Shown piece by piece: positions 26,701-36,853 of a stretch of DNA of 64,000 nucleotides. The DNA comes from Chionis minor. Taxonomy: Eukaryota; Chordata; Aves; Charadriiformes; Chionididae. Below the pieces are notes generated by a model that made no database searches, had not been told where the DNA came from, and saw only the letters and a list, made by a program, of their open reading frames with translations. Each line of letters starts with the position of its first letter. Positions within the stretch are counted from its first letter, which is position 1. The stretch covers positions 1,116,001-1,180,000 of the forward strand of contig VZSF01006717.1 of assembly GCA_013398295.1 (NCBI GenBank), given 5' to 3'. Made by a program: the position numbers and the translations under genes.

Positions 26701-29700
26701 CAGATCATTTCCCTGACCTGGTTCACTAAGCAATAAATAAGCACTTTTGTGGTCTCTATGATGGAAGAGTGCTGAGGGGGGGAATAAGGGTTTGAGGGCA
26801 GAGGCTGCTTCGACTGGATTAAGCAAGGCTGTTGTCAGATGTCTACGAATGGCCTGAATTTCACCCAGTACTCACAGGCACCTGAATACTGTGCATCTGG
26901 GACAACACTGCAATCCCCGAGTCTTCCTTGTCAGCAGGAACAGGTACTTTGTGTGTAAATGGAAGGCCCAGGCCTGTCTTAATCATTTGTGCTGCAGAGG
27001 CATCCCCAGTGGGAGAGGAGAACGGAGAGAAAAAGCCTCTGAAGAAAGATCATTTTACTTTGAGGTTTGGGCATGGTTGTATTTGTGTGTCAAAGATGTG
27101 GCAGGCATTAGGACCAAGCAAGAGCTGCTTGGCAGCATCTCACTGTTTGTAAGCTGTGCTTTCCTGGCTCTGGTGGCTTTCTAAAATAGTACTGAACCTG
27201 CAACCAGTCTGTGTTTTTATTCAATTATTATTAAATAGTTATATGGGGAATTGGAAATATTGACAGCAGTGTTAACATATGGGGTGCAGGTGGTGTGTCA
27301 AGCAAATGAAGGAGATTTAGTTTGCAGCCAGTAAGTGGCATGAAGGAGTTTGAGCCCCACATGAGAGTGTTTGGATATGTCCTTATGGTTGGTAGGCTGT
27401 GCGTGAAATGTCCGTGTGGTGAAATTTGTTCAGAGGCAGAGCACAGTGACCTTTCCTTACAGCTGCTCTGCTTTGCAATTTGTCTTTGTTCCCTACAGAC
27501 AGCAAATCAGAAGTAGGAAGCTCTTCCCAGTGTAGGATTTTCTGTTGGAGGGAAATGGAAGCTAAATCCCATGGGTGTAGCGTAGCTTTGTCAGAGCTAA
27601 ATGCTTGGGGTCACACAGCCAAGCAGCGGCTGCTTTTGCAAAGGGAAATGGTTATGTCGTCCCTCTCTGGGTGTTAATATTTGTCCTGTAACTCAGTGCT
27701 TCACTCTCACTCAGGACTGACTGCAGCAAGCTGTTATAAGCTGCTCTTGTGGCGGCAAACCATGTTAATGGTAAGTGCAACCATGCTGTAGCTGCTTTTC
27801 CCTTGAGACACTTCCTCCTTTGAAGAGGAATTGATAATGTCACTTTTATGACCCTCTGTGAGTTTTTCCAACATGGAGCCTCTGTATCAGGCTGTCTAGC
27901 TCTTAAAGCTGTTTCTTCTCAAGCTCGTACTGAAATGAGGCATTGCTGAATCACCTCCAAAGCAGCAATGTTACAAGAGGTCATACAGAAAGTGGACCAG
28001 TTAAGGCAGGAAAGTTCTTCTGCAAACAGGCCTCTTAAAAGGCTTTTGTTTAAAAGCTGATGTCTCACGCACCCTATTGCCTCTGTGAATTACAAGATTC
28101 AGCCCATAGCTGAGACAGACATGGGGGATGAGACAAGGATTTCTACTGGCGACTGGAAAGGAAGAAGAAGCTGAGAAGTAGGTTGACTTTTGAAATTCAG
28201 CCCTGGTGTCCTGGCAGCTGTTGAAGTGCCATAAAAAAGGCAGTGGTTTAACACTGGGTGAGCATCAGGATCTTCAAAGCAATTTCTTGTTTGGGAAAGA
28301 TGTAAGGAACTCCTCAGAATTCCTGCCTGTGTTTGGAGGGGTGGAGGCTGCAGCCCGATCCAAAGAGGGAATAGGAAGCTCCAGATCTTCATCCAGCGGA
28401 TATTTTTCCCATGCTCTTTCCTCCCACACAGCAGCTCCCTCCCTTCCCCTCTGGAGCAGCAACAGGCAATAGTTTCAGCACAGACAATGCTTGGTTTCCT
28501 TAGATTTGCTGGGTGCAGCTTAAGAATTAACTTGCTCTTTAAAAAAATGTATTTTGAAGAATGGAAGCTTCACCAGACCAGTGTTAATGTGAGACATTTC
28601 TAGTATGAGAGCAATGACCTCCAGTTCCCTGCACCTCAGCAAGCGTTGCACGATGAGTGAAGTTAACTCTGTTGCCTGATCTAGGGACAATACAGGCTAC
28701 AGCTTACACATAGGTGCAAGTTAAAATCAGTATTTAACTTTAGGAAAGCCATCTTTTACTTGCTGTCTCCTAGTTCTAGCTGTATTCCCTTCAATGGAAT
28801 AATAATTTTTTTTTTTTTTTTGTCCCTGACAACTTTTATCTAGGAGTCTTGGTGTACTTTAGAGAGTGATGCTCTGACCTTCCCAGCCTCCCAGTAAGAG
28901 ACGTGTCTGACACAGGGGCAATGATGAGCACAGGGACTGCCATGGGATATTCTGAGCCAATGTTAGAAAAGTTTTGAACCCAGCATCCTGCTTCTGCATT
29001 TTTATAGTAATATGGATCTACACCTACCTATGCAATGATTTTATTCCAAGAACCATCTGTAACAGCAGAGAAGTTAAAAGGGAAAAAAAAAAAAAAGAAA
29101 GAAAAAAAGGATTAAAGCAGAATTTAATAGCAGAATTGAATTTTCATAATTCCCCTCATCCCTTTTTATATTGTATTATTAAATGCATTTGTAAGCCTTT
29201 CTCTTGAAGGAGGAAAGAAAGCATATTTATTTTAAGCTATTATTTCATACTGTTCATTAGCTACTGTTTAAAGTACTTTGAGTGATTTATGACATCATTA
29301 TTTCAAACTCCTCCAAGAAAGGTGGGCCTGAAAAAGCATCTTGTTGTTTGAAGCTTGTGAGATTTGAGCTGTGATGGAAAAGAATACAATTGTCTTGGAT
29401 CTTGCAAGAACAACTTCCTCCATGTCACATGAGCGCAAATATTAATTTTGTTTTCTGGACCATTTCCTGAAATGCTGCTAATGTGGTGAGGTATGGAAAA
29501 AATTAAATACTGAGATAGCAGGCCCTAATTTCTTCCTCTAAAGAAAAGGACCAAAAAAAGCAGATAAGTTCCAGAACTTTATTGTGATGTCGTCTTAGAA
29601 GGCAGACACCAGCATTGTGTATCAAACGCAGTTTCTGAATGGGTTTTGTATATTGCAAAAGCCTAACCTGGAAAAGTATACCAAATAAATCACCTTTGCT

Positions 29701-32700
29701 AGCTGGGTTAGAAAAATGTCCCCAGTGATCTGCTTAGTAGAAGGTGGAAGGTGGCATTGTTGCTGTTTGTCTCTGCAGAAGGAGGAGCAACTCTATGACT
29801 AATCATCATTTTGTCTGAAAACAGGATCTGAGTGAAAATGACAGAACCATTTCAGGGAGTTTCTTATAGTTTTTCCTGTCCTCAACCTATGTTGTGTTGG
29901 TCCAGTTGGGATTGCCCTTAAGTAACCTGCTTGTTTTGCTTAGGTCCTCGTTTCACAGGAAGACTTATGCAGCATCAGCAAAAGTTTATTGTCTGTATTT
30001 GCATAGAACTAGATGCAGAATCAAGGATCAGAGACGAGCTGGAAAGTTAACAACTTAATATTCCCCAAAGGTCACACATTTATGAAATGATAAATCTGAG
30101 CCCTTTGAGAGTTTGCAGCTTGGACAGGCAGTAGGGAAATGAAGCAGCTGCACATCACAGCCTTCAGAGATGCAGCATAAAAGTGAATGGAGCTGTCTTC
30201 AATTACATCTGTCCGTTTCTGCCAGGTGTGAAGGTGAATGGGGAGTTCCTTTGATCAGCAGAGTTAACTGCTGATGAATATGATCGATAAGCCTGTGTGA
30301 CGCTGGCTGAATGTTCTGAGAAGATCATGGATCCATGTGCTGTACTGCCCCAGAGCATAGATATGGGGATTTAATCAAGTTGAACTTCATTGACTTTACT
30401 TTCTCTGTGAATTTGTCCCACAAAAAGAAGTCTGAATCCAGATATAGTTCCTGAGAGCATTAATATCCCTGTTTTCTCTCCCGCCTTTCCCATTTGTCAC
30501 GCTCCAGGCATTTCTTTTTGTTCTTTGTAAATAGTTTGGGCAAAGGGTTCATCTGTGTATGTGAACATACATATACAAGCTATCACATGTACCCAGGCTG
30601 CTGGATGCTTCCAGTATGTTGGGAAGCATTAGCAAACTAGATAATCCCTAAAGGCTTTCACCACCCAGCAAGGCAAGGCACAAGTCCTATTCTTGGCAGA
30701 CTTGCTTCTCAGAGGACTGGTCCTAAATCAAAGACAACGAGAGTTCCTCATTCCATTATCTTTTTTGTCAGAGAAACTCTTCCAAAAGTTTACAGTTCCT
30801 CCTGCAAATCGACGTGCAAAGCTGCAGCAAGAAGCGCCAGTATTTGGATGAAGGGTTTGCAGATCATTTCTGCAAGTTCAAGCTGCAAGAAACCTGCACT
30901 GAAAGCAAAGTCAGTTCAGTGTTCAAAGGAAAAAGTTATTTGTCACAATTACATTCAGACCTATTTGCTTGCCACTTGTTGCTCAACACCCCTACACGTA
31001 GTCTAGCTACTCCCACTAGAAAATGCTGAAAACTTGTAGAGGCAAAGTTCAAGAAACTGTTTAAAAGCTTGTCCTTTAACAGCAGATGGCTGTAGTGCTT
31101 CAGCCACTGGATGATCTTGCCTTGTAGCGGTGTTCTTCATCTGACACTGTCTCCCACATCATCCTCATAGGCAAGCTTAGGAAGTGTGGGTTAGATGAAT
31201 GGACGGCGGGGTGGATTGAAAACTGGCTGGCAGGTAGAGCCCAGAGGGTTGTGGTCAGTGCGACAGAGTCTAGTTGGAGGCCTGTGACTAGTGGCGTTCC
31301 TCAGGGGTCAGTGCTGGGCCCAGTCCTGTTCAGTGTATTCATCAATGACCTGGATGCAGGCATAGAGTGTACCACCATCAGTTTGCCGATGACACAAAAC
31401 TGGGAGGGGTGGCTGACACACCAGAAGACTGTGCTGCCATTCAGGGTGACCTGGACAGGCTGGAGAGTTGGGCAGACAGAAACCTTAGGAAGTTCAACAA
31501 AGGCAAGTGTAGGGTCCTGCCCCTGGGGAGGAATAACTCCATGCACCAGTTAGGGTTAGGGTAACACCAGCAGGTTAGGGGCTGACCTGCTGAAAAGTAG
31601 CTCTGCAGAGAGGGGCCTGGGAGTTCTGGTAGACAGGATGACCATGATCCAGCAATGTGCCCTTGTGGCCAAGAAGGCCAATGGCATCCTGGGGTGTGTC
31701 AAGAAGAGCAGGTGGAGGGAGGTCATCCTCCCCCTTTACTCTGCCCTGGTGAGGCTGCATCTGGAGTCGTGTCCAGTTCTGGGCTCCCTGGTTCAAGAAG
31801 GACAGGAAACTGCTGAAGAGGGGACAGGAAAGGGCTGCAAAGATGATTAGGGGGCTGGAACATCTTATGAGGAAAGGCTGAGGGAGTTGGGTCTTTTTAG
31901 TCTACAGAAGAGGGGGGATCTCATCAATGTCTACAAATACTTAAAGGGAGGGTGCCAGGAGGAGGGGGCCAGTCTTTTTGCAGTGGTGCCCAGTGATAGG
32001 ACAAGAGGCAATGGGTACAAACTCAAATATAGGAAGTTCCATCCGAACGTGAGGAGGAACTTCTTTGAGGGCGGCAGAGCACTGGAACAGGCTGCCCAGA
32101 GAGGTGGTGGAGGCTCCGACCCTGGAGACATTCAAAACCCGCCTGGACAGCATCCTGTGCAACCTGCTGTAGGTGGACCTGCTCTGGCAGGGGGGTTCAA
32201 CTACATGATCTCCAGAGGTCCCTTTTAACCTCAGTGATTCTGTGATTCTGAATTTCTATGCTACTCAAGTAGTGAAGAAGATGCAGATTTTGTCAGAGAC
32301 TCAATCAGAATTTGTAATCCCAGTGACTGGACCATAATAGGTGTTTTTACTCCAGTATGACAAAGATCCAGTCCAGTTTGTGTACATGAGTAGCACTGGA
32401 GAGATGGCATGGGAGATTGGGGTTGCCTCGTATGTGAAACCACTGCTTGTGAAGACGCTAGCTCATGTTTTAACTAGGACCTGCACAAAGAATGTCAGAG
32501 TGCAGGGAAGGTGGAAAGATGTTACACACCTTTACTGATCCTGCCTTATATTAAGCAGTGCTTCGCTTTACTGCGATTCCAGCTGTTTGTCTTTAGTGGA
32601 AACTGAGCTGAGTGAGTCAGAAGTAAGCTCTTCAGTGCAGAAATCTCCCGAGTCTTTAAAGACTGTGAATGTCTCTTTTGTCCTGCAGCTAGAGTCAGTG

Positions 32701-34760
32701 ACTGCCACAGAAGGTTGCTATTCTTGTTGTTCATTTAGTTCCACGTTTGCACGTAACTGAAGAGGGTACTTTGAAAGGTAACAAACCAAAGATGACACAG
32801 GGCTTAGGCTATGCATGTTATGGTACCTGTGGAACTTGCTACTTAAGGAGACAGGGGAAACAGTGGAAGAAACTTTGGAAAAGTACAGAAATACAAAGAG
32901 AAGAGACAGGTGAACAGCACAACTGACGACACCTGGTTTTACAGGGCTTTGAGCTGTGGTGTTCCTTCCCGATTCTGCAGACACCATATATACGTTTCCC
33001 CTCAACTTCCCTCCTCTTTCACGCTCTCAATTACTGTAGTTTGCCATGAAGTTCCCAAAAGACTATGTGTGCTGCAAGTGAGTGTACAAGAGCACAAAGC
33101 TAGGCAAACCCTGATTTCCCCGCTAGCTGCTGCCTCTTGGCTGCCAGGCAGCCAAACAGCCTGTGCTTCCTTGCAGCTGCTGGCAGGCCAAACAAATAGC
33201 TTCAGAAGCTGCAGTCAACCCCTGGGCCATGTCCCGTGGAGACATGTTGTAGGGACTTGCGGTGTTAAAGCCCTTCAGCCCTTTGTTGGATGGGCCTAAA
33301 ATTGGCCAAGAGTCTGAAGTTAGTGGGAGGGGGAAGACTGGCAGCTGACAGCAATCACAGAAGCCCTTCCCCAGGCTAACCATGACATGAGTAAGCATGA
33401 GTCATAGCATAAATTGATGAGCCTAAAATTATCTACAAGGATGAATACCGTCTAACTGGCCCAACACATTATGGGCTTTCTGCTTACTCTGGAATTGGAA
33501 GATTTTGGCTTTGCGTACAGATAGGCTGACCACTTGAGTCTAGGCCAGTAGTAGCCTGACAGCTCCAACTGCTTTTTTTTTACTTGGGCCTGCTGCTTTT
33601 GCTTTTAGATGGAGATACAGCAGGAACCTTCTTGCCTACATTGTAGCCTCTAGGCATTACTGATTTGATGCTGAAGCTGGCATTTTCTTCTCCTGGCAGC
33701 TCCTTGCCCTCTGGCAATGAATCCAAACTGATGCTCCAGCCCCCTCCCCTCCAGCATTGTTCCCAGGCTGTCCTGTCAGATGCAAAACAAACACTCAGTG
33801 GCTCAGAGCTCCCTGCATCCAGGAGAAATTGCATTTTCACACTGGCTCTGAACCTACTCTGCAGAGCCAGAGCAAAATTAATGTGGAAACTAATGCCTTT
33901 GCCCCTACCACGCACATCCTCTTCAATGGTGGAGCCAAGAAAGACTGAAGAGAATTAACCTTTTCTGTAAATTTCTCTGAGACAGGAAATACCCTGCTTT
34001 TCACCTTCTCTTCTTCTTCTTTCCTAGCTGCTGCATCAGGGAAGCCAGTCTTCCCTGGAGCAGGAAAGTGCCGCCTTCCTTTTCCCACTAATAATGCTAT
34101 GAATTTATTTTAAGAAGAAATTTCATACCTATGCAGGATTGTTGTAGCTAGTCTTGGCTCTCTATAGCTATTAGCTAGACCAAGTAGGTGGGAGAGCTTG
34201 TTAGAGTAACTGCTGCCCACTCAGCAGCAGCCAAGAATAGCTGTAGCCTCTCCTAGGGATCAAACATACAAGTCTGGAGCTACAAGGGTCCCTTCCTGTG
34301 ACGCATATGACATTACCATCATAGCCATGGGAATATGCTACTGTGTGAAATTAGACACAAACATCTGGGAATGAGGGCCAATGTAATGCCAAACTGACAA
34401 AAGGAGAAAGGGCATCAAGGTTTCTGGTGTCCCCGTCTTCCCTCTTTTCAGGTGTCACAAACTTCAGTGCAGCCTCGTACACTGTTAACTGGTCAGGCAG
34501 AACCCACCACAATCCATCTCCCAGTTTAGGGACAGCTTGCTCCAGGAATGCTGCCTATTTCTCCTTTGCAGTGACTCATTAACACATGTTCTCACACAGG
34601 CTCCTGGACTGTCCAGCTAGAGAAGGGAGGCACAGTGGTGGTGCTGCGGAGCCTGCTGTGGCTGGGACTGATGTTCTACCATGTCCCAATGACCAAGCAA
34701 TACGGCTACGTCTACTTTGGCACTGGTGAGAAGAACTTAGATCTGCCCTTCATGCTGTGA
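14546..34760 (+). CDS. RSPH9: RSPH9, radial spoke head protein 9 (five coding exons, whole gene span)
   Basis: RSPH9 is a component of the radial spoke head in motile 9+2 cilia and flagella, where spokes relay signals from the central pair to the dynein arms. Human mutations cause primary ciliary dyskinesia. Five exons join in phase (227, 163, 130, 147 and 161 coding bases) to give 828 bases, or 275 residues plus stop; the human protein is 276 as I recall. Recognisable family blocks are [12 protein letters not shown] (exon 1), [16 protein letters not shown] (exon 2), [11 protein letters not shown] (exon 3), [11 protein letters not shown] and [10 protein letters not shown] (exon 4), and [19 protein letters not shown] at the C-terminus. 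The start is the only ATG giving this N-terminus; it sits in a good Kozak context (GCCATGG) inside a CpG island. Introns are about 0.25, 0.57, 0.65 and 17.9 kb. No frameshift or lost residue is visible, so the gene looks intact. Identification comes from memory of the human protein. Confidence 0.96.
15022..15184 (+). CDS. RSPH9: RSPH9 coding exon 2
   Basis: This exon completes Ser76 and encodes residues 77-130. The acceptor is GGCAG|C. The donor is most likely GAG|GTAAAT at 15185, because exon 3 can only be read from phase 0. A second GT at 15177 (G|GTAAGG) matches the donor consensus better, but it would put exon 3 out of frame. The protein begins [16 protein letters not shown], which is nearly the human sequence. 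Confidence 0.9.
15750..15879 (+). CDS. RSPH9: RSPH9 coding exon 3
   Basis: This exon encodes residues 131-173 and the first base of Gly174. The acceptor is CTTTAAAG|CCC and the donor is GAAG|GTAAAT. It contains [19 protein letters not shown] followed by [10 protein letters not shown], conserved RSPH9 blocks. Confidence 0.94.
16383..16457 (+). mobile_element. CR1 LINE 3' tail fragment
   Basis: This is a short CR1 end: AACTAGATGATCTTTAAGGT, then CCTTCCAACC, and the terminal ATTCTATGATTCTATGA repeat. It lies in RSPH9 intron 3, about 70 bases before the acceptor of exon 4. Confidence 0.92.
16529..16675 (+). CDS. RSPH9: RSPH9 coding exon 4
   Basis: This exon completes Gly174 and encodes residues 175-222 plus the first base of Gly223. 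The acceptor is TTTGCAG|GT and the donor is CAAG|GTAAAG. It carries [27 protein letters not shown] and LEHDIPQG, matching the human protein closely. A CR1 tail ends about 70 bases upstream of its acceptor. Confidence 0.95.
17597..17638 (+). repeat. Compound CA/TA microsatellite
   Basis: This is an imperfect alternating purine-pyrimidine run (ACATATATATACGCACACAC and on to 17638) in RSPH9 intron 4. It is likely length-polymorphic. Confidence 0.85.
18725..18725. other. Single-N assembly gap
   Basis: One N lies inside RSPH9 intron 4. The sequence before and after is not repeated nearby. In this window single Ns mark contig joins elsewhere, so missing sequence of unknown length may lie here. Confidence 0.7.
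21200..22020 (+). mobile_element. Ancient, heavily diverged CR1-like LINE relic
   Basis: A decayed reverse-transcriptase segment is discernible at 21271-21326 (reads roughly as [11 protein letters not shown]). It is followed by text typical of older CR1 3' regions, such as TTGGTGCAGCTACCTGCAAA, and a stretch near 21610-21690 reading like the usual tyrosine-rich CR1 3' coding end. No intact frame remains. Boundaries are approximate. Confidence 0.55.
22169..22394 (+). mobile_element. CR1 LINE 3' fragment
   Basis: This fragment contains the CR1 3' region: TTAGGAAGAAATTCTTTACT, then GAACAGGTTGCCCAG, TTGGAACTAGATGATCTTTA, and the terminal CATTCTATG-type repeat. It lies in RSPH9 intron 4, sense orientation. 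Confidence 0.93.
23166..23166. other. Single-N assembly gap
   Basis: One N lies in a C-rich stretch of RSPH9 intron 4. No duplicated flank is visible. It is probably a contig join like those at 58576 and 58819. Confidence 0.7.
31130..32256 (+). mobile_element. CR1 LINE, 5'-truncated copy with the end of ORF2 and the 3' UTR
   Basis: This is the longest retroelement in the window. It encodes the end of the CR1 reverse transcriptase: a [12 protein letters not shown] block, then [11 protein letters not shown] at about 31290 and [10 protein letters not shown] at about 31380, the catalytic palm. A frameshift lies between the last two blocks and further stops follow, so it is dead. The 3' end has the family's GGGTTCAACTACATGATCTC-type segment and closes with the short octamer repeat (GATTCTGT). 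It sits in RSPH9 intron 4 in the sense direction. 5' truncation is normal for CR1. Confidence 0.93.
34600..34760 (+). CDS. RSPH9: RSPH9 coding exon 5 with stop codon
   Basis: This exon completes Gly223 and encodes residues 224-275, ending ...[11 protein letters not shown] then TGA at 34758-34760. The acceptor is CTCACACAG|GC. It lies 17.9 kb from exon 4. Phase and protein match leave little doubt that it is the true last exon. Confidence 0.95.
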
Positions 34761-34834
34761 CTCTCCTGTCTGGGACAAGGACTTGAGAACATTTAGATTT
34801 TATACTTAGGAGATGTTTGTTTACTGCTTGTTCT

Positions 34835-34840
34835 AATAAA
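34835..34840 (+). promoter_or_regulatory. RSPH9: RSPH9 polyadenylation signal
   Basis: A canonical AATAAA hexamer lies 75 bases after the RSPH9 stop codon, giving a short 3' UTR of roughly 100 bases. The cleavage site itself is not marked in the sequence. Confidence 0.75.
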
Positions 34841-36708
34841 AGTGTGAAACCTCTGCACTTTGAGCAGTATTCTTTTCCTAGGACTTTACTGTGTGCAATC
34901 CTCCCTCAACTCCAAATTTAATTCCCTGCAATGTGTCACTGCAGATCCTTTAGATTGTAACAAACGGCATCTTTTCCCATGATGGGTGAAGCCCTAGATC
35001 ATAAATCAAACTCAGGATATCTGCCCGATTGCAAAGGCACCACACTTACACAAAAACTCATTTGGAGACATGAGGGAATGCCTGCTGTCACCCATGAATG
35101 ACAAACAAAAATAGTTTCTGCCTTGGAGTCAGAGTAGAAAGCTGATGCATACTGTAAGGGATCTCTACTAAACCCTGAACTCCAGAAAGACATACTGGAG
35201 GCAGGAGAGTATTTTGTTTTTCAGATGTTAGGTTTCACCAAGATTAGAGAGGTCTTTCCAGCCCATGGTAATAAACCATAGAAAAAAATTAACTGTGGGC
35301 ATCTCCTGTTTTTTTGAAAAATGTGCTCATTCAGGTTCATCTCAAGGCAATGGTTTAATCCAGTGAGTTTTCCATTAGTAAAACTCACTGAACAGAGCAA
35401 CCTTGGCTAGAAGACACAGTAACTTCTGTATGTAGAAGAAAGAAAAATCTTTTCCCTTCTGAAGGGCTGTAGATTTCAAAGCTTTATGAAATGGAGATGG
35501 TCAGCCAGAGATTTTATCTCAGTAGTTAATGAGGTCTTGGCTCTGCCTCCCAAAGCAAAAAGATCTTGGCCAGCTCAAGGGGCTGAATGTAGGGCTTCCA
35601 TTTCACAAAGTAAGGCTAAAAAGAACCATTATAATCTAATTCGATTTCCTGGGTAATATGGGTTTATCCTTACCCTTTCTTCCTGTCCATGCCGATAGGT
35701 ATTAGCAGATGATTCTGATGAAAGTGGTACAAAGTTAAGTGGCATAGTAGTAAATAAAAAAGCTGTGTTGATTTGTAGCCCCAAGATAAGTATGAAAGAA
35801 ATGGAGCCAAAGCAATAATGACCCTGATAAATTTAACGAGCCTTTCATACCAGGCCCATAAGTAGCACTTCTCAAGTAGCAGTGGTCAGTAGGTGGAAGG
35901 CACATACATGTACTGTACAAGGAGAGAAATAGTGCCACCTTTTAGTTACAGGATGGATTAGGCACATCTATCAGTCCCAAACTATCCCAGGAAGGAGCCA
36001 TATCACTGACACAGAAGACTTACGGCAAATGCATTTGCAAGGGGGAAAAAAACAGGCCAAGTCATCAAGGATGTCAACATTCTGTATTTGATAGAACCAG
36101 GAATGAAGCACAAGCCAAGAATCCTTAAAGGGACATGCAAGACACACACATGCCTGTCTGCCACTGCCACGGGTGTTCCGCTGCAAATTATGGATAGTAC
36201 AGATGATTATTAAAAAAATTAATTTCAGTAGCCATTAACAATTTCTGTTACTGCCAAGGAAACACAGTGCTGTAGGAGACTTTTTCTTCCATCAGTATCA
36301 CAGGTACAAAAACCCAAATGAGGCAAATCTGAGTTGAGATACATGTTAATGGGAATTGCCACTCACTGCTGGAAAAAGAAGGAAACATCCTTTTCCAAAC
36401 CCAGCCATGGACCAGCCCTTAACATTCTGTGATTCTGTGACCATAATGAAACAAAAGCCTTCAGATCCTTTCTGGCTTTGAGGTAGATGTCTTTGCCCCC
36501 TGCTTTCTGCAAATCATTCTGCACATTGAAGTTTGCTTTGCTGAATCTTGTATTGTCCTAGAGGAGCAGATCGCAGCTCATTCACTGGAGACAATATAGA
36601 GCACTAATGACAGTTTTGGAATAAGAAAATTGAAGATACTGACAAACTCTCAAAAAAGGCAGAACAGTGGAAAACAGCTGTGCTTACTGAGTATGCAAGT
36701 TCTGGTCA
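34841..36708. other. Convergent intergenic spacer between RSPH9 and MRPS18A
   Basis: This holds the RSPH9 3' end and must also hold the MRPS18A 3' UTR, which reads leftward from 36709. No strong minus-strand polyadenylation signal was found. An ATTAAA (TTTAAT at 35354 on the plus strand) is a distant possibility. A CR1 tail lies at 36389-36441. Confidence 0.7.
36389..36441 (+). mobile_element. CR1 LINE tail remnant
   Basis: TCCTTTTCCAAACCCAGCC followed by the terminal repeat ATTCTGTGATTCTGTGA resembles the last 50 bases of a CR1. It lies about 270 bases below the MRPS18A stop codon and is antisense to that gene. Confidence 0.6.
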
Positions 36709-36853
36709 CTAGTGGTTTAAACAGAGAGGCTTGTGTGTATATTTGACATTATCCTTCAGCAAAGGGTGTCCGACTGGCATGGGTTTTTTGCACCACTTAG
36801 GGCCCCTCTTCCAGATGGGCTTTGCAGATTTGACGGACCAGCGGGTCAGATAC
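36709..36853 (-). CDS. MRPS18A: MRPS18A coding exon 6 with stop codon
   Basis: This exon completes Arg143 and encodes residues 144-190: [20 protein letters not shown], then [19 protein letters not shown] and CLNH before TAG. The acceptor is TTTTGACAG|G. The 9.5 kb intron before it is the largest in the gene. No AATAAA was seen on the minus strand in the several hundred bases after the stop. Confidence 0.95.

Larger units (their letters stand above)
16676..34599 (+). other. RSPH9: RSPH9 intron 4 (17.9 kb)
   Basis: This large intron holds most of the gene's repeats: a decayed CR1 at 21.2-22.0 kb, a CR1 3' end at 22.2 kb and a longer CR1 at 31.1 kb. It also has the CA/TA microsatellite, a 16-base A run at 20713 and two single-N gaps. 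One open, splice-bounded stretch at 25573-25803 is discussed in findings. No nested gene was confirmed on either strand. Confidence 0.8.

Noticed and set aside
31548..31561. Interstitial telomere repeat
   Set aside because: Only two TTAGGG units, explained by a small duplication inside a CR1 element.
32356..33958. Possible further exons of a nested gene (32356, 32597, 33684) on the plus strand, and a 111-codon minus-strand frame at 33580-33915
   Set aside because: Candidate donors are weak, the phases do not join to one another or to the 25573 stretch, and both strands are open at 33.6-33.9 kb. No family match.
35525..35640. Possible additional MIR-like SINE
   Set aside because: Only scattered similarity (TTGGCTCTGCC, CTTCCATTTCACAAAG). 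No continuous match to a core or tail.
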